Of a stretch of 64,000 nt of DNA, positions 1 to 10,059 are shown piece by piece. Both the position numbers and the translations under genes were made by a program. Location of the stretch: NCBI RefSeq assembly GCF_002795845.1, contig NZ_CP011797.1:2952001-3016000 (forward strand), in the 5' to 3' direction. Position 1 is the first letter of the stretch. Every line of letters begins with the position of its first letter. The notes under the pieces are model-generated. The model made no database searches and had not been told where the DNA came from. It saw only the letters and a list, made by a program, of their open reading frames with translations. This DNA is from Reinekea forsetii (GTDB lineage: Bacteria; Pseudomonadota; Gammaproteobacteria; Pseudomonadales; Natronospirillaceae).

Positions 1-1
1 C

Positions 2-1411
2 CCGATGGAAGCCGGCAAGACCAAGCTGGCCGATCACGGCCTGGATCTGGTCGATGCCATGGTTATCGCCGCCGATGACAACGCCACCGATGAAGAAGTC
101 GCCGAATATGAGCGTAGCGCCTGCCCAACGTGCGGTTCGTGCTCGGGCATGTTTACCGCCAACTCGATGAACTGCCTGACTGAGGCTATTGGCCTATCAC
201 TGCCGGGCAACGGCACAACTCTCGCGACCCACTCCGATCGCAAGCAGCTGTTCGAGCGCGCCGGTCAGCTGATCGTTGAAATCACCAAAGACTATTATGA
301 AAACGACAATGAGAACAGGTTGCCGCGTGTCATTGCCGGGTTCAAGGCACTGGAAAACGCCATCACGCTCGATGTTGCTATGGGCGGTTCAACCAACACC
401 ATCTTGCATTTGCTGGCCATCGCGCAAGAAGGTGAGATCGACTTTGACTTAAAAGATATAGACCGAATTTCCAAGACCGTGCCCCAACTGTGCAAGGTTG
501 CACCCAACATTCAGAAATACCATGTCGAGGACGTCCATCGGGCAGGCGGTATCTATGGCATTCTCGGCGAGCTCGATCGGGCCGGAAAGTTACACACCGA
601 TTTGCCGACCGTGCACTCGGCCACCCTGGCCGACGCGTTAAAAACATGGGATATCATGCAGAACAATGATCCCGCGATCGCCGAATTCTATAAGGCCGGT
701 CCAGCCGGCATCCCGACCCAAACCGCGTTCAGCCAGTCCACCCGTTGGCCCACGCTGGACGGCGATCGGGCTCAAGGCTGCATCCGTTCCATCGAACACG
801 CTTACAGCCAGGAGGGCGGCCTGGCCATCCTCTATGGCAATCTGGCGCAGGACGGTTGCGTGGTCAAAACCGCCGGGGTCGATGAAAGTGTGCACAAGTT
901 CACCGGACCGGCGCGGATCTTTGAAAGCCAAGACTCAGCCGTATCCGGCGTACTCGACGGCAGCGTGTTACCCGGCGATGTCGTGGTTATCCGCTATGAA
1001 GGACCCAAGGGCGGACCGGGCATGCAGGAAATGCTCTACCCGACCAGCTATCTGAAAGCCAAGGGTCTCGGCCAAGCCTGTGCCCTGGTGACCGACGGTC
1101 GTTTTTCCGGCGGCACCAGTGGACTGTCCATTGGCCATATTTCGCCTGAAGCGGCCTCCGGTGGAAATATTGCCTTGATCGTTGAAAATGATCCGATCGA
1201 GATCGATATTCCTAATCGGGGTATCAACCTGATGATCAGCGATGCGGATCTCGCGGCCAGACGTGAGGCCATGAATGCCCTCGGCGCGCAAGCGTGGAAG
1301 CCGACCGAAGTGCGCACCCGCAAAGTCTCGCGCGCGCTCAAGGCCTACGCCCTATTGGCGACCAGTGCCGACAAGGGTGCGGTGCGCAACGCCGAGATGC
1401 TCGACGACTGA
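2..1411 (+). CDS. ilvD: Dihydroxy-acid dehydratase (5'-truncated by window edge)
   Basis: The reading frame is open at the left edge, so about 145 N-terminal residues of the usual 610 are missing. The enzyme dehydrates 2,3-dihydroxy-3-methylvalerate and -isovalerate in isoleucine and valine synthesis and carries an iron-sulfur cluster. Visible family signatures are PMEAGKTKL at the start, the cysteine motif [18 protein letters not shown] with the following [10 protein letters not shown], and the C-terminal [20 protein letters not shown]. The frame ends cleanly at TGA and is followed by a terminator hairpin. No neighbouring ilv gene is visible downstream. Confidence 0.97.
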   Translation, partial: PMEAGKTKLADHGLDLVDAMVIAADDNATDEEVAEYERSACPTCGSCSGMFTANSMNCLTEAIGLSLPGNGTTLATHSDRKQLFERAGQLIVEITKDYYENDNENRLPRVIAGFKALENAITLDVAMGGSTNTILHLLAIAQEGEIDFDLKDIDRISKTVPQLCKVAPNIQKYHVEDVHRAGGIYGILGELDRAGKLHTDLPTVHSATLADALKTWDIMQNNDPAIAEFYKAGPAGIPTQTAFSQSTRWPTLDGDRAQGCIRSIEHAYSQEGGLAILYGNLAQDGCVVKTAGVDESVHKFTGPARIFESQDSAVSGVLDGSVLPGDVVVIRYEGPKGGPGMQEMLYPTSYLKAKGLGQACALVTDGRFSGGTSGLSIGHISPEAASGGNIALIVENDPIEIDIPNRGINLMISDADLAARREAMNALGAQAWKPTEVRTRKVSRALKAYALLATSADKGAVRNAEMLDD

Positions 1412-1484
1412 TCGCATTGGGGTTTCGGTTGCTGTTTGCGCTGCGCGCGAGCAGGCCGGACCCGCGTCAGAAACACCAGTTAAG

Positions 1485-1526
1485 GCGGGATGTGCAGCAC
1501 CATGGCACCCCGCTTTTTGTTTTTTT
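1485..1526 (+). terminator. Rho-independent terminator after ilvD
   Basis: GCGGG (1485-1489) pairs with CCCGC (1509-1513). The arms extend through one mismatch to a further short stem, and a T-rich run interrupted by one G follows (1514-1526). The hairpin covers the ATG codons at 1490 and 1502 of the next frame, so those are unlikely to be its start. Confidence 0.7.
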
Positions 1527-1543
1527 ACACCGAGGTAGATTGC

Positions 1544-2890
1544 TTGAATCCCGTCCTCTTGAGTCCTGTCGCATTCAATCGCAACGTTGCGCGCCTACTG
1601 GCCCTATTCGCTGCTAGCCTGCTCGTGCTGGTCAGCGGCTTTAGCGGGTTCAATTGGTTGCGCTTCTCGCCCGAACAATGGCTCAGCGCGCACCTGCCTC
1701 CGAACACCCTGGTTTCGATCCACGCTCAGGCCGATCAGCAGCGCATGGGCACCGCGCTCAGTTGGCAGCAATTGCAGGTCGAATGGGACGATCGGTTTTT
1801 TACCGCCGAACGGGTCGAGCTGAACTTCAATCTGCTCTCAGTTCTGCTCGGTAAGCCCCGAGCCGAATCGCTGAGCTTCAGTTCACCCCTGCTCAGTTTG
1901 CCGCAACAGCCAGTGGATACCGCCCTATTGCGCTTACTCATTGCCTTGGGTGCACACCAGCTGACGATCACCAACGGCGCTATTGCCAACGGTCAGCACG
2001 AGGTGCAGCACCTGGAGCTGTCGATGATCCGTAACGGTGCCTTCGGGGAATATGCCGTGCAAGCCTCGGGTCAAATCGACAGTGGGCCGTTGAGTGCCCG
2101 GCTAAACTATTCGCTGCTTATGGGCCTAGACGGACAAGACCGACTGGTACTGGGTAAGAATCAATTCGATGGCCAGATCAACATCGAGAACTGGAGTGCT
2201 CGGCTAGCCGGTAAGATTAAGTCGCTGATTATCGCCGCCGATGGTGATCTTGAATTCAGCTTTATCAATTGGTCATCGGCCTGGCAAAACACTAGCGTCG
2301 CGGATCCGATCAAGCTCGATTGGGCTGGGGGCATCAGTGCCGGCACCTGGGCCCAAGAGCAGTTACAGGTGGCCAAGTTTGACTCGGCCATCGCCTATGT
2401 CGATGACCAAGATATCGGTCATACGCTCGCGATGCAGTCGAACGAGGCTCGGCTAAAAGACGGCCAAGTGGTCGGTCAGGTCGGTCTATCGCTATTGGCC
2501 AATTTCCCCGCGGGTAGCCCTTGGCAGAGTTACAACCTGGTGATGACCGGCACGGTCGAGGAGGGTGCCGCCCTGCTCGACTGGCGCGATCCGCAAGTGC
2601 TGTTGGCGACCATCGCCGCCAACCAAGAGCAGAACAGTCATCTGCTCACGATGCGCCGCCTGAGTATCGACCGGGCCGCCGGCCGCTGGCTGTTTGATGA
2701 TGGTGACTGGACCGCGCAACGCGCCGAGCGCATCATCGGCGACTATGGCTTTGGCCGTCTCGCCGGCAACTGGCCGAGCCTGGAGATTACCGAAGCTCCG
2801 ACCATCGCGGCGCAATTGCAGCCCCCACTCACCCTGATCGCGTCTGACGTAGAATATTTAAATGCATTGTTCAACCGCCTGGTTCCGTAA
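1544..2890 (+). CDS. AsmA-like membrane-anchored protein
   Basis: I start this 448-residue protein at TTG 1544 because the longer frame (ATG 1490) would begin inside the ilvD terminator. GAGGT lies about 7 bases before TTG. The N-terminus has one hydrophobic anchor ([17 protein letters not shown]) followed by a long beta-rich region without cysteines or catalytic motifs, so most of it should lie in the periplasm. Gammaproteobacteria often carry an AsmA-family gene directly before mutY, and the sequence fits that family loosely. Its last 29 bases overlap mutY, which suggests co-transcription. AsmA proteins are linked to outer-membrane lipid homeostasis; that role is inferred here from family and context only. 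Confidence 0.7.
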   Translation: MNPVLLSPVAFNRNVARLLALFAASLLVLVSGFSGFNWLRFSPEQWLSAHLPPNTLVSIHAQADQQRMGTALSWQQLQVEWDDRFFTAERVELNFNLLSVLLGKPRAESLSFSSPLLSLPQQPVDTALLRLLIALGAHQLTITNGAIANGQHEVQHLELSMIRNGAFGEYAVQASGQIDSGPLSARLNYSLLMGLDGQDRLVLGKNQFDGQINIENWSARLAGKIKSLIIAADGDLEFSFINWSSAWQNTSVADPIKLDWAGGISAGTWAQEQLQVAKFDSAIAYVDDQDIGHTLAMQSNEARLKDGQVVGQVGLSLLANFPAGSPWQSYNLVMTGTVEEGAALLDWRDPQVLLATIAANQEQNSHLLTMRRLSIDRAAGRWLFDDGDWTAQRAERIIGDYGFGRLAGNWPSLEITEAPTIAAQLQPPLTLIASDVEYLNALFNRLVP

Positions 2891-3926
2891 ACAAAGTCTC
2901 GCCTGGTACGACCAAAACGGCCGTAAAACCCTGCCCTGGCAGCAGGGCAAGACGGCTTATCGCGTTTGGCTGTCTGAAATCATGTTGCAACAAACCCAGG
3001 TCACGACCGTTATCCCCTATTTCGAGCGTTTCCTGCTCGCCTTTCCGACCGTGGCCGATTTGGCCGCGGCTCATGAAGACGAGGTGCTGCATCTGTGGAC
3101 CGGTCTGGGCTATTACGCCCGGGCACGTAACCTGCATCGAAGCGCGCAACAGGTGGTCCAGGAATGGGGTGGCCAGTTCCCGCAGCAAGCGGAGCAACTG
3201 ATTACCCTGCCGGGGATTGGTCGTTCAACCGCCGCGGCCATCGCCAGCTCGGTATTCAATGTCCGGGCGGCCATTCTCGATGGCAATGTTAAACGTGTGC
3301 TGAGCCGCTTCTTCGCGCTACAAGATTGGCCCGGCACCCGCCAGTCGCAAGACCAGCTCTGGCTCTGGAGCGAAACCCTGACCCCAAGTGCCCGGGTTGC
3401 CGATTACAACCAGGTGATGATGGATCTTGGCGCACTGATCTGCACGCGCACTAAGCCGGCGTGCGAACGCTGTCCACTGGCGGCCAAATGCCTGGCCCGG
3501 CAAAGCGGGCAGACGGCAAGCTTGCCAGTCGCCAAACCGAAGCAGATCAAGCCGATTAAGCATACCCATCTGTTGATGCTGCAAACACCCGATGGCCATG
3601 TCCAGTTAAGCAAACGACCCAATTCCGGGATCTGGGGTGGCCTGTACAGCTTTCCGGAATTTGCCGACCTCGACGCGCTGGAGGATTTTTGCCAATCCTA
3701 CAAGTTGGTCAAGGCGCTCGATGCCTGGCCGGTGTTCCGCCACAGCTTCAGTCATTACCATCTGCAGATCACTCCGGTACTGGCCGCGATACGTCGACCC
3801 TTGAACGAGGTGCGCGAGACCGAACAGCTCTGGTATAACCCGCTGTTGCGCCCTGACGAAGAACAGGCCGTTGGCCTGCCAGCACCGATCGCGGGCCTGT
3901 TACAAAAACTGGCACAGGCACTGTGA
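2862..3926 (+). CDS. mutY: A/G-specific adenine DNA glycosylase MutY
   Basis: MutY removes adenine mispaired with 8-oxoguanine in base-excision repair. The 354-residue protein shows the HhH-GPD fold: [10 protein letters not shown] with the catalytic glutamate near residue 39, the hairpin [12 protein letters not shown] near 116, and [10 protein letters not shown] with the catalytic aspartate near 140. A four-cysteine iron-sulfur loop follows ([17 protein letters not shown]). The C-terminal third matches the NUDIX-like domain that reads 8-oxoG. The gene starts inside the end of the AsmA-like gene, and its TGA overlaps the GTG of the MATE gene, so the three probably share a transcript. yggX follows one gene later, as in other gammaproteobacteria. 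Confidence 0.97.
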   Translation: MHCSTAWFRKQSLAWYDQNGRKTLPWQQGKTAYRVWLSEIMLQQTQVTTVIPYFERFLLAFPTVADLAAAHEDEVLHLWTGLGYYARARNLHRSAQQVVQEWGGQFPQQAEQLITLPGIGRSTAAAIASSVFNVRAAILDGNVKRVLSRFFALQDWPGTRQSQDQLWLWSETLTPSARVADYNQVMMDLGALICTRTKPACERCPLAAKCLARQSGQTASLPVAKPKQIKPIKHTHLLMLQTPDGHVQLSKRPNSGIWGGLYSFPEFADLDALEDFCQSYKLVKALDAWPVFRHSFSHYHLQITPVLAAIRRPLNEVRETEQLWYNPLLRPDEEQAVGLPAPIAGLLQKLAQAL

Positions 3927-5269
3927 GCGCGATTGGGCAGGGGCTGCCAGCCAAAAGCCCGCTCAAGGCCATTCTCCGAATTGCCATCCCGGTCAGCCTG
4001 CAGGCGCTCATCAGCTCATCGCTGAGCTTTGTTGATATCTATATGGTCAGCTCATTGGGCGTCAACAACATCGCCGCCGTCGGGCTGATCAGCAAGGTCT
4101 ATTTCGTCTTTATTGTCGCACTGTTTGGTCTGACCAGCGGCATTTCCATTTTGGTCGCCCAATATTGGGGCTCCGGACGCAAGTTGGCGGTCAATGGCTT
4201 GCTCTTTGCCGGCCTGATGTGGGTCGCCTTAGTCACCGTACCGCTGGCCCTGCTCGGCTTTTTTGCCAGTCACCCGCTGGCGGCCTTATTGAGCCCGGAT
4301 GCGGCGGTGGTGCAGATCGCCGACCTCTATTGGCGCTGGACCTCGCCCTTTATCCTGCTTACCGGTATCAGCATGGTCCTGGCCACCGTTCAGCGCGCGA
4401 CCGGTGATAGTATCTGGCCCATGGTCGCCTCGGTCATTGCGCTGCTGAGTAACACCGGCATGAACTACCTGGTGCTCTTTGGCCCGATCGAGTCGTTGCG
4501 CATCGGCATGCCGGGGGTGGCCGTGGCAACCAATCTCTCGCGCTTATTGGAGGTCAGCCTGCTCTTGATCGTGCTGATCCGCCATCTGCGCCCGACCTGG
4601 GTTTGGCAACGTCAAGCCATCGCGCAAATCTGGCATCAAGGCAAGGTCCTGACGATCCAGGAAGCGCTTTGGTCAGCCGGTATTTTTGCCTTCTTTATTG
4701 TCTATTCCTATATGGGCCCAAATGAACTGGCGGCGATGAGCCTGCTGTCACCCATCGAGAACATGTTGGTTGATGTTTTTATCGGCTTTGGTGTGGCCAC
4801 AGGGATTCTGCTGGGTCAGCATCTGGGGCGCAACGAGTTTGACGAGGCTTGGGCCTTGAACCAGTATGTCTTAACCCGATTTCCACTCGCAGCGCTGGTA
4901 TTTGCCTTTGTCATGATGCTCTTGAGTCAATTTTTTATCGCCCAATTCAGCGGTATCAGCGAGTCGGTTGAGGACCTCTTATTGGGGGTCTGGCTGATCT
5001 ATTGCCTAGCCTTGCCGATTAAGACTCACAATCTGATTGCCGTTATTGGCGTCTTGCGCTCCGGGGGTGACAACCCCTATGTGTTGAGGCTCGAGCTGAT
5101 CTCAATTTGGTTACTGGCCCTGCCCTTGGTGGCGCTGGCGGGTTTATATTTCGGCCTACCCTTGTGGCTGGTGGTGATGGTCACGGTCGCCGAAGAGGCT
5201 GCTAAGGTGGCGCTGTTTCGGTCACGCATTAACAAACGTATTTGGCTTAAAAACTTAACGATTAATTAA
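3923..5269 (+). CDS. MATE family multidrug/Na+ antiporter
   Basis: This 448-residue inner-membrane protein has about twelve hydrophobic segments in two similar halves, typical of MATE (NorM/DinF-like) exporters that use an ion gradient to expel cationic drugs or metabolites. Recognisable pieces are the N-terminal [20 protein letters not shown] and the repeated [20 protein letters not shown] motifs that occur at equivalent places in both halves. GTG is chosen as the start because it overlaps the mutY stop (GTGA). Substrate cannot be told from sequence. Confidence 0.9.
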   Translation: MSAIGQGLPAKSPLKAILRIAIPVSLQALISSSLSFVDIYMVSSLGVNNIAAVGLISKVYFVFIVALFGLTSGISILVAQYWGSGRKLAVNGLLFAGLMWVALVTVPLALLGFFASHPLAALLSPDAAVVQIADLYWRWTSPFILLTGISMVLATVQRATGDSIWPMVASVIALLSNTGMNYLVLFGPIESLRIGMPGVAVATNLSRLLEVSLLLIVLIRHLRPTWVWQRQAIAQIWHQGKVLTIQEALWSAGIFAFFIVYSYMGPNELAAMSLLSPIENMLVDVFIGFGVATGILLGQHLGRNEFDEAWALNQYVLTRFPLAALVFAFVMMLLSQFFIAQFSGISESVEDLLLGVWLIYCLALPIKTHNLIAVIGVLRSGGDNPYVLRLELISIWLLALPLVALAGLYFGLPLWLVVMVTVAEEAAKVALFRSRINKRIWLKNLTIN

Positions 5270-5278
5270 AGGTATTCC

Positions 5279-5551
5279 ATGACTCGACTGGTAGTATGCA
5301 GTAAATTTAAGCGCGAATTGCCCGGCCTGGAACGGCCGCCCTTTCCCGGACCCAAGGGCCAGCAGCTGTTCGAGACGGTCTCGCAGCAAGCCTGGCAGCA
5401 ATGGCAAGAACACCAAACTCGGCTGATCAACGAAAAACATTTGGTGATGAGCAAGGCCGACGATCGGCGTTACCTGGGCGAGCAGATGACGCTGTTTTTG
5501 TCCGATGCCGATTTCGATCAAGCCGAAGGCTATGTGCCCGAAACCGAGTAA
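5279..5551 (+). CDS. yggX: YggX family Fe(2+)-trafficking / oxidative-protection protein
   Basis: The 90-residue sequence matches YggX throughout: MTRLVVCSKFKRELPGLERP with the conserved Cys7, then PFPGPKGQQLFETVS, AWQQWQEHQTRLINEKHL and the acidic C-terminus ending in EGYVPETE. YggX protects iron-sulfur proteins and DNA from oxidative damage and is thought to buffer labile iron in the cytoplasm. AAGG lies upstream of the ATG, 9 bases after the MATE stop. Keeping yggX near mutY is a conserved arrangement in gammaproteobacteria. Confidence 0.96.
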   Translation: MTRLVVCSKFKRELPGLERPPFPGPKGQQLFETVSQQAWQQWQEHQTRLINEKHLVMSKADDRRYLGEQMTLFLSDADFDQAEGYVPETE

Positions 5552-5603
5552 GGCCGCGGTTTGATGGGCTTGGTGGCTTAAAACAGTCGCTAAGAACGGT
5601 CCG

Positions 5604-6287
5604 TTAAAACGGACAGTCACTGCGGCCTAAAAAGCGCTCACCGCTAACCGGATGTTCAAAGGCTAGGGTCTCGGCATGCAGCAGTAATCGACTGGCCATC
5701 CGTTCGCTCTGCGGCGTACCATAGAGATCGCAGCCCAGGATCGGATGGCCCAATGCGGCACTGTGAATGCGCAGTTGGTGGGTCCGGCCGGTCAGCGGAC
5801 TAAACCGGACTCGAGTACTGCCCAGCGCATCACCCTGCCCGGTTATCCGTTCCAGTACCCGATAGTGGCTACTAGCGGCCTTACCGCTGGTCAAACACAC
5901 CTTCAAGCGCGGGAAATTAATCGGGTCTTTCGCTATGGGCAGATCGATCTGCCCGGTCTCTTCTTTGAGGCATCCGGCCAGCACCGCCTGATAGGTTTTA
6001 ACCACGGTGCGGGCCTGGAATTGCCGATTGATATGGGCCGCAACCGGCTTATTCAGCGCAATCACTAAGACCCCAGAGGTGCCCAAGTCGAGTCGATGCA
6101 AGAGTAGCGCCGTGGGAAACTGTTGCACCAGCCGATAGTGCACTGAATCCCAGTTGAGCGGGTTTTTGCCCGACAGCGAGAGCAGCCCGCTCGGTTTGTT
6201 GATCAACAACAGGCTGTCGTCCTGATAGAGAATACGGATCGCCTCGGAACAGGGCGGCGCGACGAAGGTGTCGATGGGCAGGCTCAT
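5604..6287 (-). CDS. rluA: RluA-type pseudouridine synthase
   Basis: The catalytic motif HRLDLGTSG, with the nucleophilic aspartate, appears near residue 64, after the family opener ILYQDDSLLLINKPSGLLS. GRTHQLRIHSAALGHPILG closes the active site. The length (227) and the absence of an S4 domain fit RluA, which modifies U746 of 23S rRNA and U32 of several tRNAs. RluA is the best guess among the RluA/RluC/RluD group; target specificity is inferred. It converges on yggX and is abutted upstream by the DUF2956 gene, which ends one base before this ATG. Confidence 0.88.
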   Translation of the reverse strand: MSLPIDTFVAPPCSEAIRILYQDDSLLLINKPSGLLSLSGKNPLNWDSVHYRLVQQFPTALLLHRLDLGTSGVLVIALNKPVAAHINRQFQARTVVKTYQAVLAGCLKEETGQIDLPIAKDPINFPRLKVCLTSGKAASSHYRVLERITGQGDALGSTRVRFSPLTGRTHQLRIHSAALGHPILGCDLYGTPQSERMASRLLLHAETLAFEHPVSGERFLGRSDCPF

Positions 6288-6626
6288 CTATCCGGCCAAG
6301 TGGCTCAGCCCCTCGTAGATCGCAAAACCCAGCCAACTGAGCACTAACAATAGCCAAGGCACCCAGTTCCCTGCCCCGCTGTCCGAAGACTCATCGACCA
6401 ATGTCGTATCTTCTGCTGCCAGCTTAGCCGCAGCCGCCAGAGCCTTCTTGCGCTCCTTATCGCGCTCGCGGCCCTTGGCTTTTTGCAACTTCTTATATTC
6501 GGCAATGCCCTTCTCGATACCTTGGGCGACCAGCTTGGTTTGGGCCTTAGTTTGACCCGGCTTTTGATGCACATGGGCCATCTTTAGAGCATCGGCCTGA
6601 ATTTCATTGGACAGTGGTTTTGCCAT
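6288..6626 (-). CDS. DUF2956 family protein, C-terminal membrane anchor
   Basis: This 112-residue protein has a very basic, helical N-terminal two thirds (KPGQTKAQTKLVAQGIEKGI, then a Lys/Arg/Glu-rich stretch that may form a coiled coil). One predicted C-terminal transmembrane segment follows (WVPWLLLVLSWLGFAIYEGL). The pattern matches DUF2956, known from Vibrio, Shewanella and relatives, with no assigned function. A frame with no better ribosome site extends 17 codons further (to 6677); I chose the internal ATG because family members begin with MAK or similar. It is probably co-transcribed with the pseudouridine synthase gene. Confidence 0.75.
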   Translation of the reverse strand: MAKPLSNEIQADALKMAHVHQKPGQTKAQTKLVAQGIEKGIAEYKKLQKAKGRERDKERKKALAAAAKLAAEDTTLVDESSDSGAGNWVPWLLLVLSWLGFAIYEGLSHLAG

Positions 6627-6825
6627 CGGCGCTGTTGAGCCTCGCTGTGTTGAGCAGAATTGGATCGAGCAGGTCACCTGCCATTGTTGCCTAAAGCCGT
6701 GGCCAGATCAATGACCGGGGTCGGTCACAGACGCTCGGGCCAGGTCTCTATGGGCCCGGGTAAACAGTGCTGTCTGGCGCGCCATATCTGTTATCCTGTC
6801 GGCCAAACTAAAGCAAGGATCCTCC

Positions 6826-7371
6826 GTGGCGCTCAAACCCGTAATCTACAAGTTGAATTTAAATTTATCGGACCTAAACCGACACTATTACCAAAGCTTC
6901 AACCTAACCATAGCCCAACATCCGTCGGAGAGTGACAATCGGTTGATGGCGCGATTGATGGCCTTCTGTTTCGAAGCCGAGGATGACTTGAGTTTTACCA
7001 AGGGCATCAGTGAGGTAGAGGAGCCCGATATCTGGGCACGCAGTCTCGATGATCAGATCAAGCTGTGGGTCGAACTGGGCGAACCGGCGCCGGAGCGGGT
7101 TAAAAAGGCCAGCCACCAATGCAAGGCGGTGCGCGTCTACAGTTTCAATACCAAGAGTGATGTCTGGTGGTCCCAGTCGGCCAACAAATTCAAAGCCCTG
7201 CAGGCCAATTACTACCAGTTTGACGCCGCCGAGATCGACCAACTCAGCAGCCACCTGGTGCGCACGATGAAGTGGTTTGTGACCATTTCGGAAGAGTCCG
7301 CCTCGGTCAATACCGACAGCGGCGAATGTGACATAAGCCGGCATACGTTGCACAGCATTGCAGCCAAGTAG
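6826..7371 (+). CDS. yaeQ: YaeQ family protein
   Basis: The 181-residue protein matches YaeQ across its length. Landmarks are MALKPVIYKLNLNLSDLNRH at the start, LMARLMAFCFEAEDDLSFTKG, LDDQIKLWVELGEPAPERVK, and the central VYSFNTKSDVWWSQSANKF. YaeQ resembles PD-(D/E)XK nucleases in fold and can compensate for RfaH loss in E. coli, but its activity is unsettled. The start is GTG with AAGGA about 7 bases before it. The upstream intergenic space separates it from the minus-strand DUF2956 gene, so it probably has its own promoter. Confidence 0.92.
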   Translation: MALKPVIYKLNLNLSDLNRHYYQSFNLTIAQHPSESDNRLMARLMAFCFEAEDDLSFTKGISEVEEPDIWARSLDDQIKLWVELGEPAPERVKKASHQCKAVRVYSFNTKSDVWWSQSANKFKALQANYYQFDAAEIDQLSSHLVRTMKWFVTISEESASVNTDSGECDISRHTLHSIAAK

Positions 7372-7442
7372 CCCCCTGCCGTTCTGCTTAGCCGGGCCTT
7401 GGGGCAAGGGTAACTGGCCATACCGGAGATGATGAGAAACTG

Positions 7443-7796
7443 ATGAAAAACCTAATAGCCAGCCTAATAATCCTCCTGACCTTGAGCGCCTGCGGCGGCG
7501 ATAAGGCTGGCAGCGATGAACCGCTGTCGAACTGGCTGGAACAGGGCGTGCTGATCGATAGCCGCACACTCGGCGAATTCAACCAGGGCCATCTCGACCG
7601 GGCCATACTGGTACCCAATGATCAACTCAGCCGGCGCATCGCGACGCTCGCGCCGACGAAAGACACGCCCATTTTGCTCTATTGCCAAAGTGGCGGCCGT
7701 GCCGGTACGGCGGAGAAAATGCTGCGCAAGATGGGATACACCAAGGTTAAAAATCTAGGCGGCATCCGTCAGGCACGGCGTGCTTTGGCCGACTAA
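7443..7796 (+). CDS. Rhodanese-domain lipoprotein (PspE/GlpE-like)
   Basis: The N-terminus is a lipoprotein signal (MKNLIASLIILLTLSAC, lipobox LSAC with the acylated cysteine at 17), followed by a single rhodanese domain. The active-site loop YCQSGGRAG supplies the persulfide-forming cysteine, and VLIDSRTLGEFNQGH is the typical first half of the domain. The protein is 117 residues, so it has one domain and no inactive partner half. It probably transfers sulfane sulfur in the periplasm while anchored to a membrane. It follows yaeQ by about 70 bases and may be co-transcribed. Confidence 0.88.
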   Translation: MKNLIASLIILLTLSACGGDKAGSDEPLSNWLEQGVLIDSRTLGEFNQGHLDRAILVPNDQLSRRIATLAPTKDTPILLYCQSGGRAGTAEKMLRKMGYTKVKNLGGIRQARRALAD

Positions 7797-7905
7797 AGGC
7801 GAACTGGGTCTGGGCCAAAATGCTGAGTTTAGTCTTGTCGTATGGGGTATTGGCTGAGGTGCGGGGGAAGGCAAAAGAGCGCACGAAGAAGGCTCGGACG
7901 GAAAA

Positions 7906-7931
7906 AACCTGGGCTGGAGACAGCCCAGGTT
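7906..7931 (-). terminator. Rho-independent terminator of yggL
   Basis: A perfect 11-base stem, AACCTGGGCTG (7906-7916) with CAGCCCAGGTT (7921-7931), closes on a four-base loop. Read on the minus strand it is followed by a run of T residues and lies just past the yggL stop codon. Confidence 0.9.
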
Positions 7932-7940
7932 AACAAAAAA

Positions 7941-8276
7941 TTACATACCGTAGTAGGCGTCGGTCATTTCGCTGACCACTACATCTTCAACACCGGCAAT
8001 CGAGCTCAACAGCGCGGTCAGATCGGTACGGTTGGCCTCAGTCGCAGAGCCGTAACGGGCTGCGGTGGTGACATAACCGACGAATTCGAACTTGCTGCCG
8101 CCGATATCGATCATCAGGTCTTGAGCATCGATAAAGTCGATCAAGGTATCAAAAAACTGCTCTGGATCCAGACCGGATTCCGCGTTCAGTTTACAGGAGA
8201 AATCAAAACCCATAACGGCGAATTCATCGAGGTATAATTTCTTTCTCAGGCGGCGGTTTTTAGTAGATGTGGTCAT
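7941..8276 (-). CDS. yggL: YggL family 50S-ribosome-associated protein (DUF469)
   Basis: The 111-residue protein carries the DUF469 pattern: RRLRKKLYLDEFAVMGFDF at the N-terminus, then DPEQFFDTLIDFIDAQDL and a GGSKFEFVGYV segment. E. coli YggL is a small acidic protein reported to bind the large ribosomal subunit. The gene stands alone on the minus strand with its own strong terminator. It lies in the wider mutY-yggX neighbourhood, as in enterobacteria. Confidence 0.93.
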   Translation of the reverse strand: MTTSTKNRRLRKKLYLDEFAVMGFDFSCKLNAESGLDPEQFFDTLIDFIDAQDLMIDIGGSKFEFVGYVTTAARYGSATEANRTDLTALLSSIAGVEDVVVSEMTDAYYGM

Positions 8277-8472
8277 GGTGAATCCTCTGAATGCATAAAC
8301 TGCGGTAAATCGAACACTGTAACGTCAAAACATCACGTCGGTTTAAAAAGAAGCGCACTATAGACTGCTGGCCACGGCGCTGCCAGCCCTATCTTGGCTT
8401 AGTTTGCCCGCTTGGCGGCAGACCGCTTTGGGCATCGGTTCGAATTCTTCAGGCTGAGCGCGCAGCAGCGCG

Positions 8473-10059
8473 CTATCGGTGCCGATCCGGGGGAGTGGCG
8501 CTGTTCGCCATCACACCAAACAGCGACTTGCCCGCCCGCCCCAAACGCGACCATTGCTCGCTCAAGTTCACATTGCCACGACCTTCTTGGCGGCGGCGAT
8601 TGAGCTGCGTCTGCAGCCCTTGACTGTAATAGTGATCCAGCTGCTGGTGTACGGCAGGCAAATTAAAATGTTCCCGCTGGGCTGAGACCGACAAGGGCAA
8701 CAGATTAGCAAAGCCCAACAGCTCACGATTGTAAGCCAGCGCCTCATTGATGGTTTTCGCCTTGGCGCTATCGGGCTGGTTTAGATCATAGGGTGGCTGC
8801 CAGTGCTCGACCGGATTGAGCAGGTCGACCTGGTTCAATAGCGCCAGGATCGGCGGCCGTTTGCGTGAACGTTGTTTATCCGCTTGGTAATAGGCTGTCA
8901 GCGCACGTTGGAAATCCAGGTCGAGCTGACGCGAGGGCTGGCTGGCCTTGAGCACCCAGATAATCAGATCGCACTGTTGGATTTCTTGCACCAGTAACTC
9001 GGTGGTTTTCGCCTGGCCGTCCAGACCGGGCAAGTCGATCAGATGCAAGGCATCGTGACCCTCAATCCGACAACTGTAGACGCGCGCCGCTTGAGTGGTC
9101 GGTAACAAATCCACTTCGGCGGCCAGATCGAGGCTTAGCGCATTCACTAAGGACGACTTACCGGCACTGACCTGCCCCACTAGGCCGACCCGCAAGGGCT
9201 CCAATTCGAGCACGGGCCGCTGTTGGTCGACTAGGGCCGCCCGACTCTGACCCAGGTCGGCGTCGTCGACGGAAAAGCGACCGCTGTACAGATCGATACT
9301 CACCGAGACCACCTCTTGCATCAGCGCCCGCTTTAGGCGTACCTGGGATTCAGCGCCGATGCGCTTAATAAACTCATCGAACACCACCTTGCGCACCTCC
9401 GCGGCCACCGCGCTGACCGGATTAACCAATCGTAAGGCCCGATACAGATAGCTGGCGTAACGATAGACCTGACTGCCCTTGGCTAGGTTTTGCTTTTGCT
9501 CGAAGCCATATTTGAAGTGGCCGATGGTGAGTTTTTCGATCATCGGGACATTGTCTTTGAGCAAGATTCGATAACGCCGACTGATCTCTTCGATCAGTTT
9601 GAGCGACTCCGGCACAGTAAAGCTATAGGGCGCCTTGCCATAGTGCTGCGCCGTCTGCTGCATCAACACCAGGCCCTGTTCCACTAAACCGTCCCAGGCC
9701 AGCGGTTCCGTTAACTGGTTGCTGATACCTTGATTCAATTGGCGCCAAACTTCGTTATCGAACTCACTCCAATCGGCAGAGGCAATGACCAGGGCGGCGT
9801 CGGCTTCGAGGCTGAAGTCGGTCTTATGTTGCCGAGACCAAAACCAGAAAACACCATAGACCAACACCGTACAGCCGGTGATTAAGCCCAAGAACTCCAG
9901 GCTATAGCCCTGCTGGACCAGCGCGACGGTACCGAAACCGGCCAAAATCATAAAGGGAATTACCATCCCGATGGCCATAAAAGGCAAGATCCAGCGCGAG
10001 CCGCGACTGACTAGGTTGAATAGGCGTTTAAGGCTTGTTGGCGGGTTCGGACTTGGCAC
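8473..10059 (-). CDS. Membrane-anchored dynamin/Era-like GTPase
   Basis: I start this 528-residue protein at GTG 10059, where AGGAG sits 6 bases upstream; the longer frame to 10176 would overlap the upstream gene by 149 bases. Two hydrophobic segments lie near the N-terminus (about residues 20-65). The second half is a GTPase domain: P-loop GQVSAGKSSLVNAL, G3 DLPGLDG, and a G4-like NQVD. Similar membrane GTPases occur in the YeeP/YfjP and dynamin-like groups, but I cannot name a function. It overlaps the preceding GTPase gene by 32 bases, so the two are almost certainly translated from one mRNA and may act together at the inner membrane. Confidence 0.85.
   Translation of the reverse strand: MPSPNPPTSLKRLFNLVSRGSRWILPFMAIGMVIPFMILAGFGTVALVQQGYSLEFLGLITGCTVLVYGVFWFWSRQHKTDFSLEADAALVIASADWSEFDNEVWRQLNQGISNQLTEPLAWDGLVEQGLVLMQQTAQHYGKAPYSFTVPESLKLIEEISRRYRILLKDNVPMIEKLTIGHFKYGFEQKQNLAKGSQVYRYASYLYRALRLVNPVSAVAAEVRKVVFDEFIKRIGAESQVRLKRALMQEVVSVSIDLYSGRFSVDDADLGQSRAALVDQQRPVLELEPLRVGLVGQVSAGKSSLVNALSLDLAAEVDLLPTTQAARVYSCRIEGHDALHLIDLPGLDGQAKTTELLVQEIQQCDLIIWVLKASQPSRQLDLDFQRALTAYYQADKQRSRKRPPILALLNQVDLLNPVEHWQPPYDLNQPDSAKAKTINEALAYNRELLGFANLLPLSVSAQREHFNLPAVHQQLDHYYSQGLQTQLNRRRQEGRGNVNLSEQWSRLGRAGKSLFGVMANSATPPDRHR

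Noticed and set aside
6904-7569. 221-codon frame on the minus strand
   Set aside because: It is antisense to yaeQ and the rhodanese gene and has a low-complexity, basic translation.
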